From Corynebacterium ulcerans (GTDB lineage Bacteria > Actinomycetota > Actinomycetes > Mycobacteriales > Mycobacteriaceae): a DNA stretch of 64,000 bases. The notes below the pieces were generated by a model. It searched no databases, was not told where the DNA came from, and was given only the letters and a program-made list of their open reading frames with translations. The position numbers and the translations under genes are program-made. The stretch is taken from contig NZ_LT906443.1 in assembly GCF_900187135.1 (NCBI RefSeq), forward strand, positions 620,001 through 684,000. Direction: 5' to 3'. This document shows positions 28,880 through 38,342 of the stretch, piece after piece; the stretch's first letter is position 1, and every line of letters begins with the position of its first letter.

Positions 28880-30391
28880 CTAGCTATTATTTCGTATCTC
28901 TTCGAGCGCGGCGGCCAGCTCTTCTCGGTCATCAAAGTGATGATTTATTCCCTGGATGAGCTGTCCTACCTCGTGGCCTTTGCCCGCGATAATGACGGCA
29001 TCAGTGGGCCTTGCCCACGCCACAGCTTGCTTTATAGCTTCTCGACGATCCCCGATCTCACGGATTTCCGCAGTCGTCGCGGCTTCACGAGCACCACGCA
29101 GAACGGCTTCCCGAATCAGCGCAGGATCTTCCGAACGCGGATTATCGTCAGTAACGATCACTAAATCAGCTCTGCGCGCGGATTCCTCCCCCATGATTGA
29201 GCGCTTACCTTTGTCTCGATCGCCACCAGCGCCCACTACTATGGCCACGCGCCCAGCTGCTTGACGACGAACCGCGTCCAATACCGCAGCCACTGCCGCA
29301 GGTTTGTGCGCATAATCTACGATCGCCAAGAAATCTTGGCCTCGATTAACCCGCTCCATACGCCCAGGAACACTTACCGCAGTGAGCCCTGCAACAAAGC
29401 GATCAAGGTCGATACCTATGCTGCTGGCCAAACCTACTGCAAGTGCTGCATTAGCTACGTTAAAGGCCCCTGGAATAGGCAGATCAACGTCAATATTCCG
29501 ATCCTTATGTGTCACCACAAAACGCTGACCACCAGCGGCGTCCACAGTAAGTTCCGAGACAGCAAAATCTGCTTGTTTTTCCGCACTCGTAGACACTGAT
29601 AGGGCATCCGCGCCACTTCGTTCTAGCATCTGCAGACCCCATGGGTCATCTATACACACAACTGCCTTATTTGTATGTACGGCAGAGGCTGGATCAAACA
29701 GCACTGCTTTCGCCTCAAAGTATTCTTCCATCGTCGGATGGAAGTCCAGATGATCTTGGGAGAGGTTGGTAAAACCAGCTGCAGCGAAATGCGTAGCCGA
29801 TACCCGCCCCAGGGACAAAGCGTGGCTGGATACCTCCATCACCACATGGGTTACGCCCTGGTCAAGCATCTGAGCAAATAGCTTTTGTAGCATCGGGGCT
29901 TCAGGAGTGGTGAGTTTTGTCGGGATCTTCACCCCATTGATCCGAGTCCCGGTAGTGCCGATGAGCCCAACTGATTTTCCAGCATTAATCAGACCAGCTT
30001 CAAGCATATAGCTCGTTGTAGTTTTACCACTGGTGCCAGTAATCCCAATGACCTGTAGTGACTCTGAAGGATGCCCGTAGATCTCAGCGCTGACTGCACC
30101 AAGAATGTCCCGGACGTTCTCGACTAACAGACGCGGGCGGGTATCACCGCTCTCGTGCAAAATCGCCGCACCAGCAGCATCCGTCAAAATCGCAGCTGCT
30201 TGAGTTCCTTGAGCATACACAGCGCCGTGGCTGCGGGTCCCCGGAAGCGCAGCAAAGAGCCCTCCTTGAGGAAGCTCCTGGGAATCAAGACTGATGTCCT
30301 CAATGACGATGTCCTTGTCACCGTGGAGTTCACCACCTGTTAACGCTGCCAGAGAACCCAGCGTTACCAAGGCACGCTCTTTTCCGCTCAT
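28880..30391 (-). CDS. murE: UDP-MurNAc-tripeptide synthetase, meso-DAP type
   Basis: Mur ligase adding the third stem residue. GITGTSGKTTTSYMLEAGL is the ATP loop (about residue 117). VIVTDDNPRSEDP contains DNPR, the signature for meso-diaminopimelate rather than lysine, fitting a corynebacterial wall. 503 residues. It lies 90 bp after ftsI, the widest same-strand gap in the first half of the cluster apart from mraZ-rsmH. Confidence 0.96.
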   Translation of the reverse strand: MSGKERALVTLGSLAALTGGELHGDKDIVIEDISLDSQELPQGGLFAALPGTRSHGAVYAQGTQAAAILTDAAGAAILHESGDTRPRLLVENVRDILGAVSAEIYGHPSESLQVIGITGTSGKTTTSYMLEAGLINAGKSVGLIGTTGTRINGVKIPTKLTTPEAPMLQKLFAQMLDQGVTHVVMEVSSHALSLGRVSATHFAAAGFTNLSQDHLDFHPTMEEYFEAKAVLFDPASAVHTNKAVVCIDDPWGLQMLERSGADALSVSTSAEKQADFAVSELTVDAAGGQRFVVTHKDRNIDVDLPIPGAFNVANAALAVGLASSIGIDLDRFVAGLTAVSVPGRMERVNRGQDFLAIVDYAHKPAAVAAVLDAVRRQAAGRVAIVVGAGGDRDKGKRSIMGEESARRADLVIVTDDNPRSEDPALIREAVLRGAREAATTAEIREIGDRREAIKQAVAWARPTDAVIIAGKGHEVGQLIQGINHHFDDREELAAALEEIRNNS

Positions 30392-30481
30392 ACGCTTCCT
30401 TCCCTACCAAGATCACTAACGCATTTAACGACAAACGATAAGTCTTTCATGAATCCCTGCTTTAGCCGAATATTCACAAAA

Positions 30482-32509
30482 CTAATGAGCCTGTAGAACT
30501 AATTGGCCTTCCATTGGTCGTGACAGAGGGACGTTATCGCGATCAAGCAACCACGACGCAATATCGTGGAACAAAGGAGCCGCCGACTGCCCACCCTCGC
30601 CGTGAACACCACGCAATGGCTTATCAAGCATCAACGCGATCACATAGCGAGGATTATCCGCCGGGGCTATGCCCGCAAACGTAATCCAATAATTGGAGTT
30701 TGAGTATGCACCAGTATTGGGATCAACTTGCTGCGCGGTGCCGGTCTTACCCGATATTTGATAACCTTCCACGCCTGCGCCAACTCCGGTACCCGATTGG
30801 ACGCCTGTGGGATCTTTCTGGATAACAGACCTAAACATGTCCACGACCGTTCGCGCGGTATCCGCTGACACCACTCGCGTCTTGTTCGGCTCCGGCTGAG
30901 CTATTTCAGCTCCCGTAGAATCAACGACTTTTTCCACGATTCGCGGCTCAATGCGCTCGCCTTTATTTGCCATTGCTTGGTAGATTCCTGCCATCTGCAG
31001 CAGAGTCAAGGACATGCCTTGGCCGATGGGAAGGTTGGCAAAGGTTCCACCGGACCACTGCGAAATATCTGGCAAAAGCCCAGCGGATTCTGAAGGCAGC
31101 TCCACGCCCGTCGTATGCCCCACACCAAACTTATGAAGGAGATCGTTAAAACGTTCTTCGCCAAGCCGCTGCGCCAGCATCAAGGTGCCTACGTTGGATG
31201 ATTTTCCAAACACTCCTGTGGTGGTATATCCAACTGTTCCGTGGTCCCAGGCGTCTTTGACCGTCACGCCAGACATCTTGATACTTCCAGGAACTTGAAG
31301 CACCTCGTCAGGTGTGGTCTTTCCGTCCTCTATCACGCCGGCAGCAGTGATGATCTTGGCAACTGAACCCGGCTCAAAAGGAGCAGACACCGCAGTATTG
31401 TCAAAGACTTTTCCGTTTTTGAGCTGCTTTTCAATATCTCCATTTGGATTTATTGTCCCGGAGTTAGCCATCGACATGATCTTGCCGGTTTCAGAATCCA
31501 AGACCACTGCAGAAGCAGATTTAGCACCCGAGTTAGCTACAGCTTGTTCCAGCTGTTGCTGCACATAGGCTTGCAAGTTCAGGTCTAGCGTCAACGTAAC
31601 GGAAGCCCCGTCCGTAGCTGGAACCTCATCGCGAGTTGTACCTGGGATGATCTGACCGTTAGCAGAAACATCAAGCGTTTTTTGTCCATCAATGCCAGAG
31701 AGCAGAGAATCATTAGCTGCCTCAAACCCAAACTGCCCTTGACCATCTTGGCTGATCTTTCCCACCACATTCTCTGCAACAGCCCCGTTGGGGTATTGCC
31801 TAATCTGCTGCATATCTGCGGCGATGCCATGGAAATTCTGAGAGATCTCCTCGGCGATATCGGGGTCCACGTTGCGCACGAGAACCTCGTAATTAGTATC
31901 AGCCTTCAGCTTCTTTAGAATCTGATCGGATTTTACTTCCGACGTCGTAGCGCTCGCGTCACTGATAATGGTGGGAATCTGATCGGCATAATCGTTCAGA
32001 ATGTCATCCACGACTTCGTCGATACGCTTCTCTCTAGCACTGCTGTCGAGCTTGGAATACTCACCACTATTTTGCAGTTTAAGCTGTGCCGTATAGCGCA
32101 ATTCTTTTCGCAATAATTTAGGAGAAGCAGTCAAAGAACGAGCCTGCATCGTATAAGCGATACGGTTGCCCGCGCGGTCTAAGATTTCGCCACGCCGCGC
32201 ACTGTCTATATACGTACGAGAACGCTGCGCTTCTGCTCGATGTGAAAGCTCTGGGCCCCACACCAGTTGCACCCACGCTAAACGCGCAACCAAGAGAACG
32301 ATCATGATAATGGCAAGCGCCATCACTCCGCGAAGTCGGAAAAGTAACTGCTTATCCCTATCCACGGTGACCGCATTTGTGTTAACGGTCCTTTTAAGAC
32401 CGAGATCTTGTTCACGCCGATACCTAAAACTATCGTTGCGGCGACGCGAAGTATCCCGAGAAGCCCATTCTTGTCTCCTCGGGAAATTATCCGAATTAGA
32501 TCGATTCAC
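30482..32509 (-). CDS. ftsI: Septal transpeptidase FtsI (PBP3)
   Basis: Class B penicillin-binding protein that cross-links septal peptidoglycan. A basic cytoplasmic N-terminus of about 60 residues leads into a helix (VMALAIIMIVLLVARLAWVQL). The extracytoplasmic part has the PBP dimerisation region (SARRGEILDRAGNRIAYTMQ). The catalytic motifs are FEPGSVAKIITA (SxxK), KSSNVGT (SxN) and SGKTGTAQQ (KTG). 675 residues. Follows the FtsL-like gene by 33 bp. Confidence 0.96.
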   Translation of the reverse strand: MNRSNSDNFPRRQEWASRDTSRRRNDSFRYRREQDLGLKRTVNTNAVTVDRDKQLLFRLRGVMALAIIMIVLLVARLAWVQLVWGPELSHRAEAQRSRTYIDSARRGEILDRAGNRIAYTMQARSLTASPKLLRKELRYTAQLKLQNSGEYSKLDSSAREKRIDEVVDDILNDYADQIPTIISDASATTSEVKSDQILKKLKADTNYEVLVRNVDPDIAEEISQNFHGIAADMQQIRQYPNGAVAENVVGKISQDGQGQFGFEAANDSLLSGIDGQKTLDVSANGQIIPGTTRDEVPATDGASVTLTLDLNLQAYVQQQLEQAVANSGAKSASAVVLDSETGKIMSMANSGTINPNGDIEKQLKNGKVFDNTAVSAPFEPGSVAKIITAAGVIEDGKTTPDEVLQVPGSIKMSGVTVKDAWDHGTVGYTTTGVFGKSSNVGTLMLAQRLGEERFNDLLHKFGVGHTTGVELPSESAGLLPDISQWSGGTFANLPIGQGMSLTLLQMAGIYQAMANKGERIEPRIVEKVVDSTGAEIAQPEPNKTRVVSADTARTVVDMFRSVIQKDPTGVQSGTGVGAGVEGYQISGKTGTAQQVDPNTGAYSNSNYWITFAGIAPADNPRYVIALMLDKPLRGVHGEGGQSAAPLFHDIASWLLDRDNVPLSRPMEGQLVLQAH

Positions 32510-32542
32510 TCGCTATTGCCACCTAACCTGGTGAAGCTTCCT

Positions 32543-33250
32543 CTACCGACCTGCGGTTGCTGCATAAGGAGCAACCGTAGAGCCATTGGCACCAGTATTC
32601 GTACCCGTATTAGCGCTCACTGCGGGACCGGATTGTGGAACAGCATTAAGGCTACCTGCTACTTCATTCGTTTTGGCAGGATCGCTTGAAGCAGAAGGAG
32701 AAATCTTGTCACCGTTGATGTCCACGAGAGGGTGCGTTGCATCATTAGCTTCCCGCTGAACCACTGGATTCCCATGGTCATCATGCGCAAGAACTCCTGC
32801 AGCATCAGGGACTACAAGTCCCATGGCGCTAGCTTTGCGCGCGATCTCTGCAGAAGAAGACGCGTTTTCTACATCCCGGTTGAGGGTCTCAATCTGATTC
32901 TTCAGGGTAGTTTCTTGGCTCTGTAACTGCTGGATAGCGAAGGTCTGCTTGGTGGACAAGCCTGACAAGACTAGCGTCACAGCAACTCCTGCGATCATCA
33001 GCAACAAAATGCCGGCAACAAAACGCACTCGCCCTTTATCTACTTTGGGGCGCTCAACGCGTCGTCCCCGATAAGAGATAACCTGCTGAGAACCTGGCGC
33101 ATGTTGGAACCGGCGCCGAGACCTTGACGGCGCATGATAGCTGGGGCGTGCAGTCCTGCTTGGAGAATCTAGCAACGCAGTAGCGGTTCCGGAGCTTAAG
33201 TCGCGGGACCGGTAGCTTGACTCTCGGCGTGTGCCTTCCGTCATCGTCAT
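32543..33250 (-). CDS. ftsL: FtsL-like divisome protein
   Basis: 235 residues, bitopic: a long basic cytoplasmic part (about 75 residues, Arg/Ser-rich), one transmembrane helix (VRFVAGILLLMIAGVAVTLVL), a coiled coil (QLQSQETTLKNQIETLNRDV) with a conserved-type GLV segment (KASAMGLVVPDAAGV), and a low-complexity Asn/Thr/Gly/Ala tail of about 50 residues. Position between rsmH and ftsI and topology identify it as the actinobacterial FtsL counterpart; sequence similarity to E. coli FtsL is not visible. Confidence 0.85.
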   Translation of the reverse strand: MTMTEGTRRESSYRSRDLSSGTATALLDSPSRTARPSYHAPSRSRRRFQHAPGSQQVISYRGRRVERPKVDKGRVRFVAGILLLMIAGVAVTLVLSGLSTKQTFAIQQLQSQETTLKNQIETLNRDVENASSSAEIARKASAMGLVVPDAAGVLAHDDHGNPVVQREANDATHPLVDINGDKISPSASSDPAKTNEVAGSLNAVPQSGPAVSANTGTNTGANGSTVAPYAATAGR

Positions 33251-33265
33251 CTATTGCTCCAGGTG

Positions 33266-34306
33266 CTAATTGGCTGTGGTTGGTTCTTTAAGTGCCTCAA
33301 TCGCTCGGACTCTGACCGATGCGGCTCGAGGATTCTCTGCGATTTCTTGTTCGTTTGCCTTTTCTGCGCCTCGCGTCACTACTTTGAATCCCGCTTCCAT
33401 CCCGGGGAGATCCACAGGAAGTCCTGGCGGAGATTTAGAAGTACTAATATCCACGAAGTAGCGTTTAACGATCTTGTCCTCCAAAGACTGATAGGACATG
33501 AAGACCGCTCGGCCACCTTTAGCCAGGTGCCCTGTTATCACGGGAAGAACATTCTCTATTGATTCCAGCTCCTTGTTGACTTCAATACGCAGAGCTTGGA
33601 ATGTTCTTTTGGCTGGATGCCCGCCGGTTCGTCGAGTAGCAGCGGGGATAGTAGCGTAAAGCAGTTCTACTAGCCGTCCAGAGTGAGTAAAAGGCGCTTT
33701 TTCGCGTTCTTTTACCACTGCGCTCGCGATCTTTCCGGCAAAGCGCTCCTCGCCGTAGATTTTTAAGATTCTGGCTAAATCACCATGCGAATATGTGTTG
33801 AGAACGTCCGCCGCAGTGATCCCCTTGGAATCATCCATCCGCATATCAAGCGGCGCATCTACTCGATATGCAAATCCACGCTCTGCTTGGTCAAGTTGCA
33901 TTGAGGAAACGCCAAGATCAAACAGTGCTCCGCTGATACCGTGGTGTATTGCTTTCTGTGCAATCTCATTGCCTTCTTCCGCGTTCTGCTGCAGTTTGGG
34001 AAGGAAATGGTCAAAGCGGGTATGTATCCCCAGAAAACGATCGCCATACACCGATAGTCTTTCCCGCGCATTAGCCAGCGAATGAAGATCACGGTCCAGC
34101 CCAATAACGCAGGCTTCCGGGAAGGTTTCCAGGAAAAAGGCGGAATGCCCGCCAGCGCCAAGAGTCCCGTCAACGATGACTGCAGATGTTCCCATCGCGG
34201 TCACCGGAGCAGCGATCAACTCCGCCATGCGTTCTCTGAGCACAGGGACGTGCCCGTGATTATCACGAATATCGTAGTTCCACGCAGAATCTCTACCACT
34301 GGTCAC
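33266..34306 (-). CDS. rsmH: 16S rRNA m4C1402 methyltransferase
   Basis: SAM-dependent N4 methyltransferase (formerly MraW). [13 protein letters not shown] opens the domain. [19 protein letters not shown] is the SAM loop, [33 protein letters not shown] the substrate region, and [19 protein letters not shown] the C-terminal motif. 346 residues. 183 bp separate it from mraZ. Confidence 0.96.
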   Translation of the reverse strand: MTSGRDSAWNYDIRDNHGHVPVLRERMAELIAAPVTAMGTSAVIVDGTLGAGGHSAFFLETFPEACVIGLDRDLHSLANARERLSVYGDRFLGIHTRFDHFLPKLQQNAEEGNEIAQKAIHHGISGALFDLGVSSMQLDQAERGFAYRVDAPLDMRMDDSKGITAADVLNTYSHGDLARILKIYGEERFAGKIASAVVKEREKAPFTHSGRLVELLYATIPAATRRTGGHPAKRTFQALRIEVNKELESIENVLPVITGHLAKGGRAVFMSYQSLEDKIVKRYFVDISTSKSPPGLPVDLPGMEAGFKVVTRGAEKANEQEIAENPRAASVRVRAIEALKEPTTAN

Positions 34307-34489
34307 TATGAAGTCCCCCTTTCAGTAGAACTATGCGTCGCCCTTCAGCGGCACGTTAATTAAAAGCGGGGTGTACACAGAGCCCTGCACGAAGAACCCA
34401 CTCTGATATCGGGGAAGTACACCAGAGTTTCACTTCGAGCAGAGTTCGTACGTACACTCCGCACGCCATACGATATGTAGTTATCTGTC

Positions 34490-34921
34490 CTATAACAGAC
34501 CACCTAAGAAGTCGCCCTCGGCAGAGGAGAATGCGGCTTCAGTTTCCGACTGGTACGCCTCCCACGCCTCGGCATCCCAAATCTCCAAGAAATCCACGGA
34601 GCCGATTACTACGCATTGCTTTGTAAGCCCTGCATAGTCCCTATGCGCAGCTGAGAGGGTAATGCGACCTTGCCCATCCGGACGTTGTTCATCAGCACTC
34701 GCAGCTAGATTTCGAATAAACGCACGCGCCTCAGGATTTGTCCTAGAAATCGCGGCGGCCTTACGCGCACGAGCTGCAAACTCTTCACGCGGATAGACCG
34801 ATAGCGAATGATCCTGCCCTTTGGTAACCATCAGGCCACCAGCAAGCTCATCTCGAAATTTTGCAGGAAGCGTCAGACGGCCTTTGTCGTCAAGTTTCGG
34901 CGTATAGGTGCCAAGAAACAT
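34490..34921 (-). CDS. mraZ: Transcriptional regulator MraZ
   Basis: 143-residue double AbrB-like DNA-binding protein that regulates its own operon. The two repeated motifs are visible: [21 protein letters not shown] at the N terminus and [21 protein letters not shown] near residue 78, each with the DxxGR core. It heads the dcw cluster. Likely binding sites lie immediately upstream (see the TGGGG repeats at 35000-35034). Confidence 0.95.
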   Translation of the reverse strand: MFLGTYTPKLDDKGRLTLPAKFRDELAGGLMVTKGQDHSLSVYPREEFAARARKAAAISRTNPEARAFIRNLAASADEQRPDGQGRITLSAAHRDYAGLTKQCVVIGSVDFLEIWDAEAWEAYQSETEAAFSSAEGDFLGGLL

Positions 34922-34999
34922 TGGCTAGGCACCTGCCTTCCCGATAACGCAAGCCTCAACGTCTTTGCCAGTTCCGAGGTAGCAGAACAACCGCTACCC

Positions 35000-35034
35000 C
35001 TTCACTGCACACCACCTTACCCCACTTTCCCCCA
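35000..35034 (-). promoter_or_regulatory. Probable MraZ operator (TGGGG boxes, 10-bp period)
   Basis: On the minus strand TGGGG, TGGGG, TGGTG and the weaker TGAAG start exactly 10 bp apart (first bases at 35034, 35024, 35014 and 35004). MraZ is known to bind TGGGN boxes separated by 5 nt, which is this spacing. The array ends about 80 bp before the mraZ start, a fitting place for autoregulation. Confidence 0.75.
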
Positions 35035-35052
35035 CCAATAACAGGCGTCACT

Positions 35053-35082
35053 ATATTTTCACCTCGGAAAACGTGAAAATAT
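35053..35082. promoter_or_regulatory. Palindrome with 10-bp arms upstream of mraZ
   Basis: ATATTTTCAC (35053-35062) and GTGAAAATAT (35073-35082) form perfect inverted arms around CTCGGAAAAC. The centre-to-centre distance of 20 bp puts the half-sites on one helix face, as for a dimeric regulator. I do not recognise the cognate protein. Confidence 0.5.
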
Positions 35083-35332
35083 CAACTTCTACCAGCGGAT
35101 ATAGAAGTGGAGAATTTTTCACAAAACACCCAATAATCACACCAGTTTCCCCCTTTTCACCAATCACAAGGCATTATCAAGAAAGAAGGGGCGCATGAGA
35201 GAAACCACCGAATAATCACCACGACAAGGCAAAATACTAACATTTCACCCAACCCCAGAAGACACGTCAGCGCCGCCAGCCGCTCAGACCCTTCATGACA
35301 TTCCCATGAGCAGTGACAGCGATATCCACAAA

Positions 35333-35349
35333 GGTGGGGGAAAGTGGGG
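35333..35349 (+). promoter_or_regulatory. Second TGGGGG box pair, inverted copy of MraZ site
   Basis: GGTGGGGGAAAGTGGGG on the plus strand is identical over 17 nt to the minus-strand sequence at 35020-35036. A third, partial box (TGGAA) follows at the same 10-bp period. No plus-strand gene starts nearby, so its target is unclear. Confidence 0.5.
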
Positions 35350-35394
35350 AACTCTGGAATCGACGCGTAAACCACAAATCATGAGCCATAAACA

Positions 35395-35430
35395 CAAAAA
35401 AGTCGGCCACCCTCGGGTGACCGACTTTCT
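35395..35430 (-). terminator. Terminator after the DUF3040 gene
   Basis: A 13-bp stem with one mismatch (AAGTCGGCCACCC, 35400-35412, with 35415-35427) and a 2-nt nominal loop. On the minus strand it runs into T residues (35395-35401). It separates the DUF3040 gene from the mraZ promoter region. Confidence 0.82.
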
Positions 35431-35437
35431 TTAAAAA

Positions 35438-35833
35438 CTATTGTTCAAATCGACGGCGGAAGTTTTCTTCCATTCGATTACCAATTCCGTCGGAACGTGA
35501 GCTGCGATTCGACTTCCCTGAGGAGCGCGTTGCGCCGAAAGACGAGGTCTTCACACCAGAAGGGGCACGAAGCATCCATATCGCACCGCCAAGCATCACA
35601 ATAAAGCCAGCAATAGCAAGAAGTACGAACAATAGTGTCTGTTGACTCAGCGCAACACCCCCAATGAGCATTACCAATCCAATAACAATGATCGCGATTC
35701 CCCGAAGAGTGACCATTCCGCCGGAAGGCACCAAGCCCGCATCCCTTACAGAAGCGCCAAACTTGGGGTCTTCCGCCAATAAAGAGCGTTCAATCTCTCG
35801 CAGCGCACGCTGCTCCTGCTCTGAAAGTGACAC
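35438..35833 (-). CDS. DUF3040 small membrane protein
   Basis: 131 residues starting at GTG with a strong GGGAGG site. MSLSEQEQRALREIERSLLAEDPKFGASV is the hallmark N-terminus of DUF3040 proteins. Two helices follow (LRGIAIIVIGLVMLIGGVAL and LLFVLLAIAGFIVMLGGAIW), then a basic Ser/Arg tail ending ENFRRRFEQ. Found beside the dcw cluster in many actinobacteria; function unknown. Confidence 0.88.
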   Translation of the reverse strand: MSLSEQEQRALREIERSLLAEDPKFGASVRDAGLVPSGGMVTLRGIAIIVIGLVMLIGGVALSQQTLLFVLLAIAGFIVMLGGAIWMLRAPSGVKTSSFGATRSSGKSNRSSRSDGIGNRMEENFRRRFEQ

Positions 35834-35969
35834 TTCGACCTCCCAAGGGACGTTTTGCTTTTTAACTGGCTACTTATGCTAACGCCAACACTAGTAGGAA
35901 AGTTCCCTCTAGATTAGGTTTTTCCCAGCTAATTCAAAACCACACAGGAAGATATCAAAAAAGAGCAGG

Positions 35970-36392
35970 TCAAGCCGCCATAGAGTCACCCTGAACACAC
36001 TCGATGTCATGCAGAAAATCTGAAACGATAGATATAAGCCCCCGGACAGTTTGTGCCGAAACTTCCGTTTCCAAACCCGTAGAGATCCGGGAACGTAATC
36101 GTGAATAACTAGCGATCTTGTCCGCCCACACGTTTTCCGCCTTCCCCACCAAGCGCAATTGCTCAATTGCGCTCGTTGGTTTACGTTTGCGGGCGGCTAT
36201 CGGAGACATAGCAACTCGCGCCCCCGCAGCCCTCAACGCTGCACGATATGCATATTCCAACGCAGAGCACATGTCGCCCCGATGGGATAGCTCACCGGCC
36301 TGCGCCAGGTGAATATATGCCCCGTCAAGCAGTCGCTGAGCTCCCCCTGCACGCTGCACAAAACGCGTAGTAGCCGATACAACATTCGACAT
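35970..36392 (-). CDS. SAV_6107-family HEPN-domain protein
   Basis: 140 residues, all alpha-helical. The pattern AQRLLDGAYIHLAQAGELSHRGD then ALEYAYRAALRAAGARVAM fits the SAV_6107 HEPN family of actinobacteria. HEPN domains are often RNases or nucleotide-binding partners, but this family lacks an obvious RxxxxH here, so I give no activity. AGGGGAAG precedes the ATG. Conserved position next to the dcw cluster. Confidence 0.72.
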   Translation of the reverse strand: MSNVVSATTRFVQRAGGAQRLLDGAYIHLAQAGELSHRGDMCSALEYAYRAALRAAGARVAMSPIAARKRKPTSAIEQLRLVGKAENVWADKIASYSRLRSRISTGLETEVSAQTVRGLISIVSDFLHDIECVQGDSMAA

Positions 36393-36582
36393 GATCTCTT
36401 CCCCTTTCCCACCAATATCCGCAGGCCATAGTCCTTTACGTTCAAACTGGGAAAATACTATCCACCGTACCTAACACCCATCTCATATTATAGCACTGGT
36501 GTTCGATTGAAACTAGAGTGCGTTTGCCGACTTTTCCCGAAAACTCCTCACTTTTACATCAAAAAAGTGATTCCATAGCATT

Positions 36583-37191
36583 GTGTCCATTTCCATCCAG
36601 AGTCTTTCGAGTACAGCTTTTGCATTCCACTGCCCCGACTTTGTCGATCTTTATATCGATGCAATGGGATATAGCCCGACTCTCCGCCATTCCAGAATCT
36701 CCGTATGGAGACGAGCCGTGATGGAATCCGGATTCACTGCCGTGTGCGCAGTCGAATCAGATGAGAGTCATTCCTATACGTATGGCGATGGCATAGCCGG
36801 AGTCGCGTATGGATTTCTGGGTAGACGCGAACACTGGTGGAATCGACAAATTCGCCGAGGGCTTAGAAATGCCAAAGCGACATCCTTAGGAATGAATGCT
36901 TCCATGCCCGAGCACTATTTTGAGCTCGCTGAGATCCACGTTTCCCCCACGGCGCAAGGCCAGGGCATCGGCCATAAGTTACTCTCGTCACTACTCAACA
37001 ACGTGCAGTCAACAACAGTTTTGCTCTCCACGCCGGAAGTACCCAACGAGTCAAACGCCGCTTTTTCGCTTTATCGACGCCACGGTTTCTACGACTTACT
37101 ACGCGACTTTTATTTTCAAGGCGACTCCAGAGCTTTTGCCATCCTCCAGGCAGAGCTCGACAAAGATCGCGCAGTGCTCGACATCAGTTAA
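36583..37191 (+). CDS. GNAT-family N-acetyltransferase
   Basis: 202 residues. The acetyl-CoA binding motif A is clear: ELAEIHVSPTAQGQGIGHKLLSSLL with Q/R-x-x-G/A, followed by motif B-like SNAAFSLYRRHGFYDLLRDFYF. The first 60 residues precede the core fold. The start is a GTG without a strong ribosome site; the ATG at 36664 is possible. Substrate unknown. Its stop interlocks with that of metF on the opposite strand. Confidence 0.82.
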   Translation: MSISIQSLSSTAFAFHCPDFVDLYIDAMGYSPTLRHSRISVWRRAVMESGFTAVCAVESDESHSYTYGDGIAGVAYGFLGRREHWWNRQIRRGLRNAKATSLGMNASMPEHYFELAEIHVSPTAQGQGIGHKLLSSLLNNVQSTTVLLSTPEVPNESNAAFSLYRRHGFYDLLRDFYFQGDSRAFAILQAELDKDRAVLDIS

Positions 37192-38171
37192 CGCACTGCG
37201 TCATGCCCATGATCGGTTCCCCAAGCAGGGGCCATGCCTAAGTTATGGAGAACTTCTTGAGTAGCCCGCACATAGTTCATCGTCATAAAGTGAATGTCAG
37301 GCACGCCCTCAGCAATAAGTTTCTCCGCTATCTGAGTTGTCACGTCGATCCCGACTTTACGTATGTCTTCTTTATGGGACTTTTCATCCCCCTTGGCAGC
37401 GTCGAAAAGCTGTTTTTCCAGTTCCCGCGGTAAAGAAGCTCCGGCTAGCTCCATCTGTCGCCGCACAGACCGAATACTTGTTATAGGCATAAGGCCAGGA
37501 ATAATAGGTTTACAACCATGCTCAGGGTCCGCTTTGGCTAAGCGATCGCGGAGCCGAAGAAAATGGTCGATGTCAAAGAACATCTGAGTGATGGAAAACT
37601 CAGCCCCGGCGCGCAATTTCTGCAACGTGAACTCTGTATCAGCTTCCAACGTCGGTGCTCGATAGTGCCCTTCTGGGAAACTCGCAATGCCCACGTGAAA
37701 ATGTGATGTTTTCGGGTTTTTCTTGGTGAGTTCGATAAGTTCACTGGCATATTCCAACCCTCCGGGAGTGGCAACCCACTCCGCCATGGGGTTAGTTCCG
37801 GGAGGATCACCCCTAAGGGCAAGAAGGTTGGACAGACCATGCGCAGCATAATCATCCAGGATCTCTACTAACTCGGCTTCTGTGTGCTCCACTAGGGTTA
37901 AGTGAACGAGCGTTGTCAGTGGATGTTTGGATAACTTATGAGCTACGCGCATCGTGCGTTCTCTACTCGACCCACCGGCTCCGTAGGTTACGGAGACAAA
38001 AGCCGTTCCTAAATCATGGAACGCTTCGGCCGCTTTCCATAGTCTTTGTTCCGCCGCTGCATCCCTGGGTGGCATAAACTCCACAGAAAATGGGACCCGG
38101 CCAGGACTAGGCATCTTAAGTACCTCAGTGATGGAACGCTGATAGGCAGCGGGGATATGCGAAGCAGACAT
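37188..38171 (-). CDS. metF: 5,10-methylenetetrahydrofolate reductase
   Basis: FAD enzyme making 5-methyl-THF for methionine synthesis. 327 residues with the TIM-barrel signatures PFSVEFMPPRDAAAEQRLW, FVSVTYGAGGSSRERT (NAD/FAD loop), LLALRGDPPG and FSITQMFFDIDHFLRLRDRL. Divergent from the prenyl synthase gene with a 171-bp intergenic region. Confidence 0.94.
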   Translation of the reverse strand: MSASHIPAAYQRSITEVLKMPSPGRVPFSVEFMPPRDAAAEQRLWKAAEAFHDLGTAFVSVTYGAGGSSRERTMRVAHKLSKHPLTTLVHLTLVEHTEAELVEILDDYAAHGLSNLLALRGDPPGTNPMAEWVATPGGLEYASELIELTKKNPKTSHFHVGIASFPEGHYRAPTLEADTEFTLQKLRAGAEFSITQMFFDIDHFLRLRDRLAKADPEHGCKPIIPGLMPITSIRSVRRQMELAGASLPRELEKQLFDAAKGDEKSHKEDIRKVGIDVTTQIAEKLIAEGVPDIHFMTMNYVRATQEVLHNLGMAPAWGTDHGHDAVR

Positions 38172-38342
38172 GACTCGGTATCTTAAAGGGTGAGAAACAA
38201 AATCTTCGCGTTTCGAGGGTGCATCGACCTGTTTTATTCACTCTTTGTGTACAAGGTGAGGGGTACGTTCGGATATCCCCTGTTCTGGACTTTTCCAGTG
38301 GCACTCCAGCAAACGCGCCACTTAGATATAGGCTTGAGCGAT

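Larger units (their letters stand above)
34922..35437. other. Regulatory intergenic region upstream of mraZ
   Basis: 516 bp without a credible gene. It contains, from mraZ outward, a TGGGG repeat array (35000-35034), a 10-10-10 palindrome (35053-35082), an AT/pyrimidine-rich stretch, a second copy of the TGGGGG array core on the other strand (35333-35349), and the terminator of the DUF3040 gene (35395-35430). Each is listed separately. Confidence 0.7.

Noticed and set aside
36393..36420. A third MraZ-like box near the HEPN-type gene start (GGTGGGAAAGGGG on the minus strand)
   Set aside because: The boxes are not at 10-bp period and the G-rich run is part of the ribosome site.
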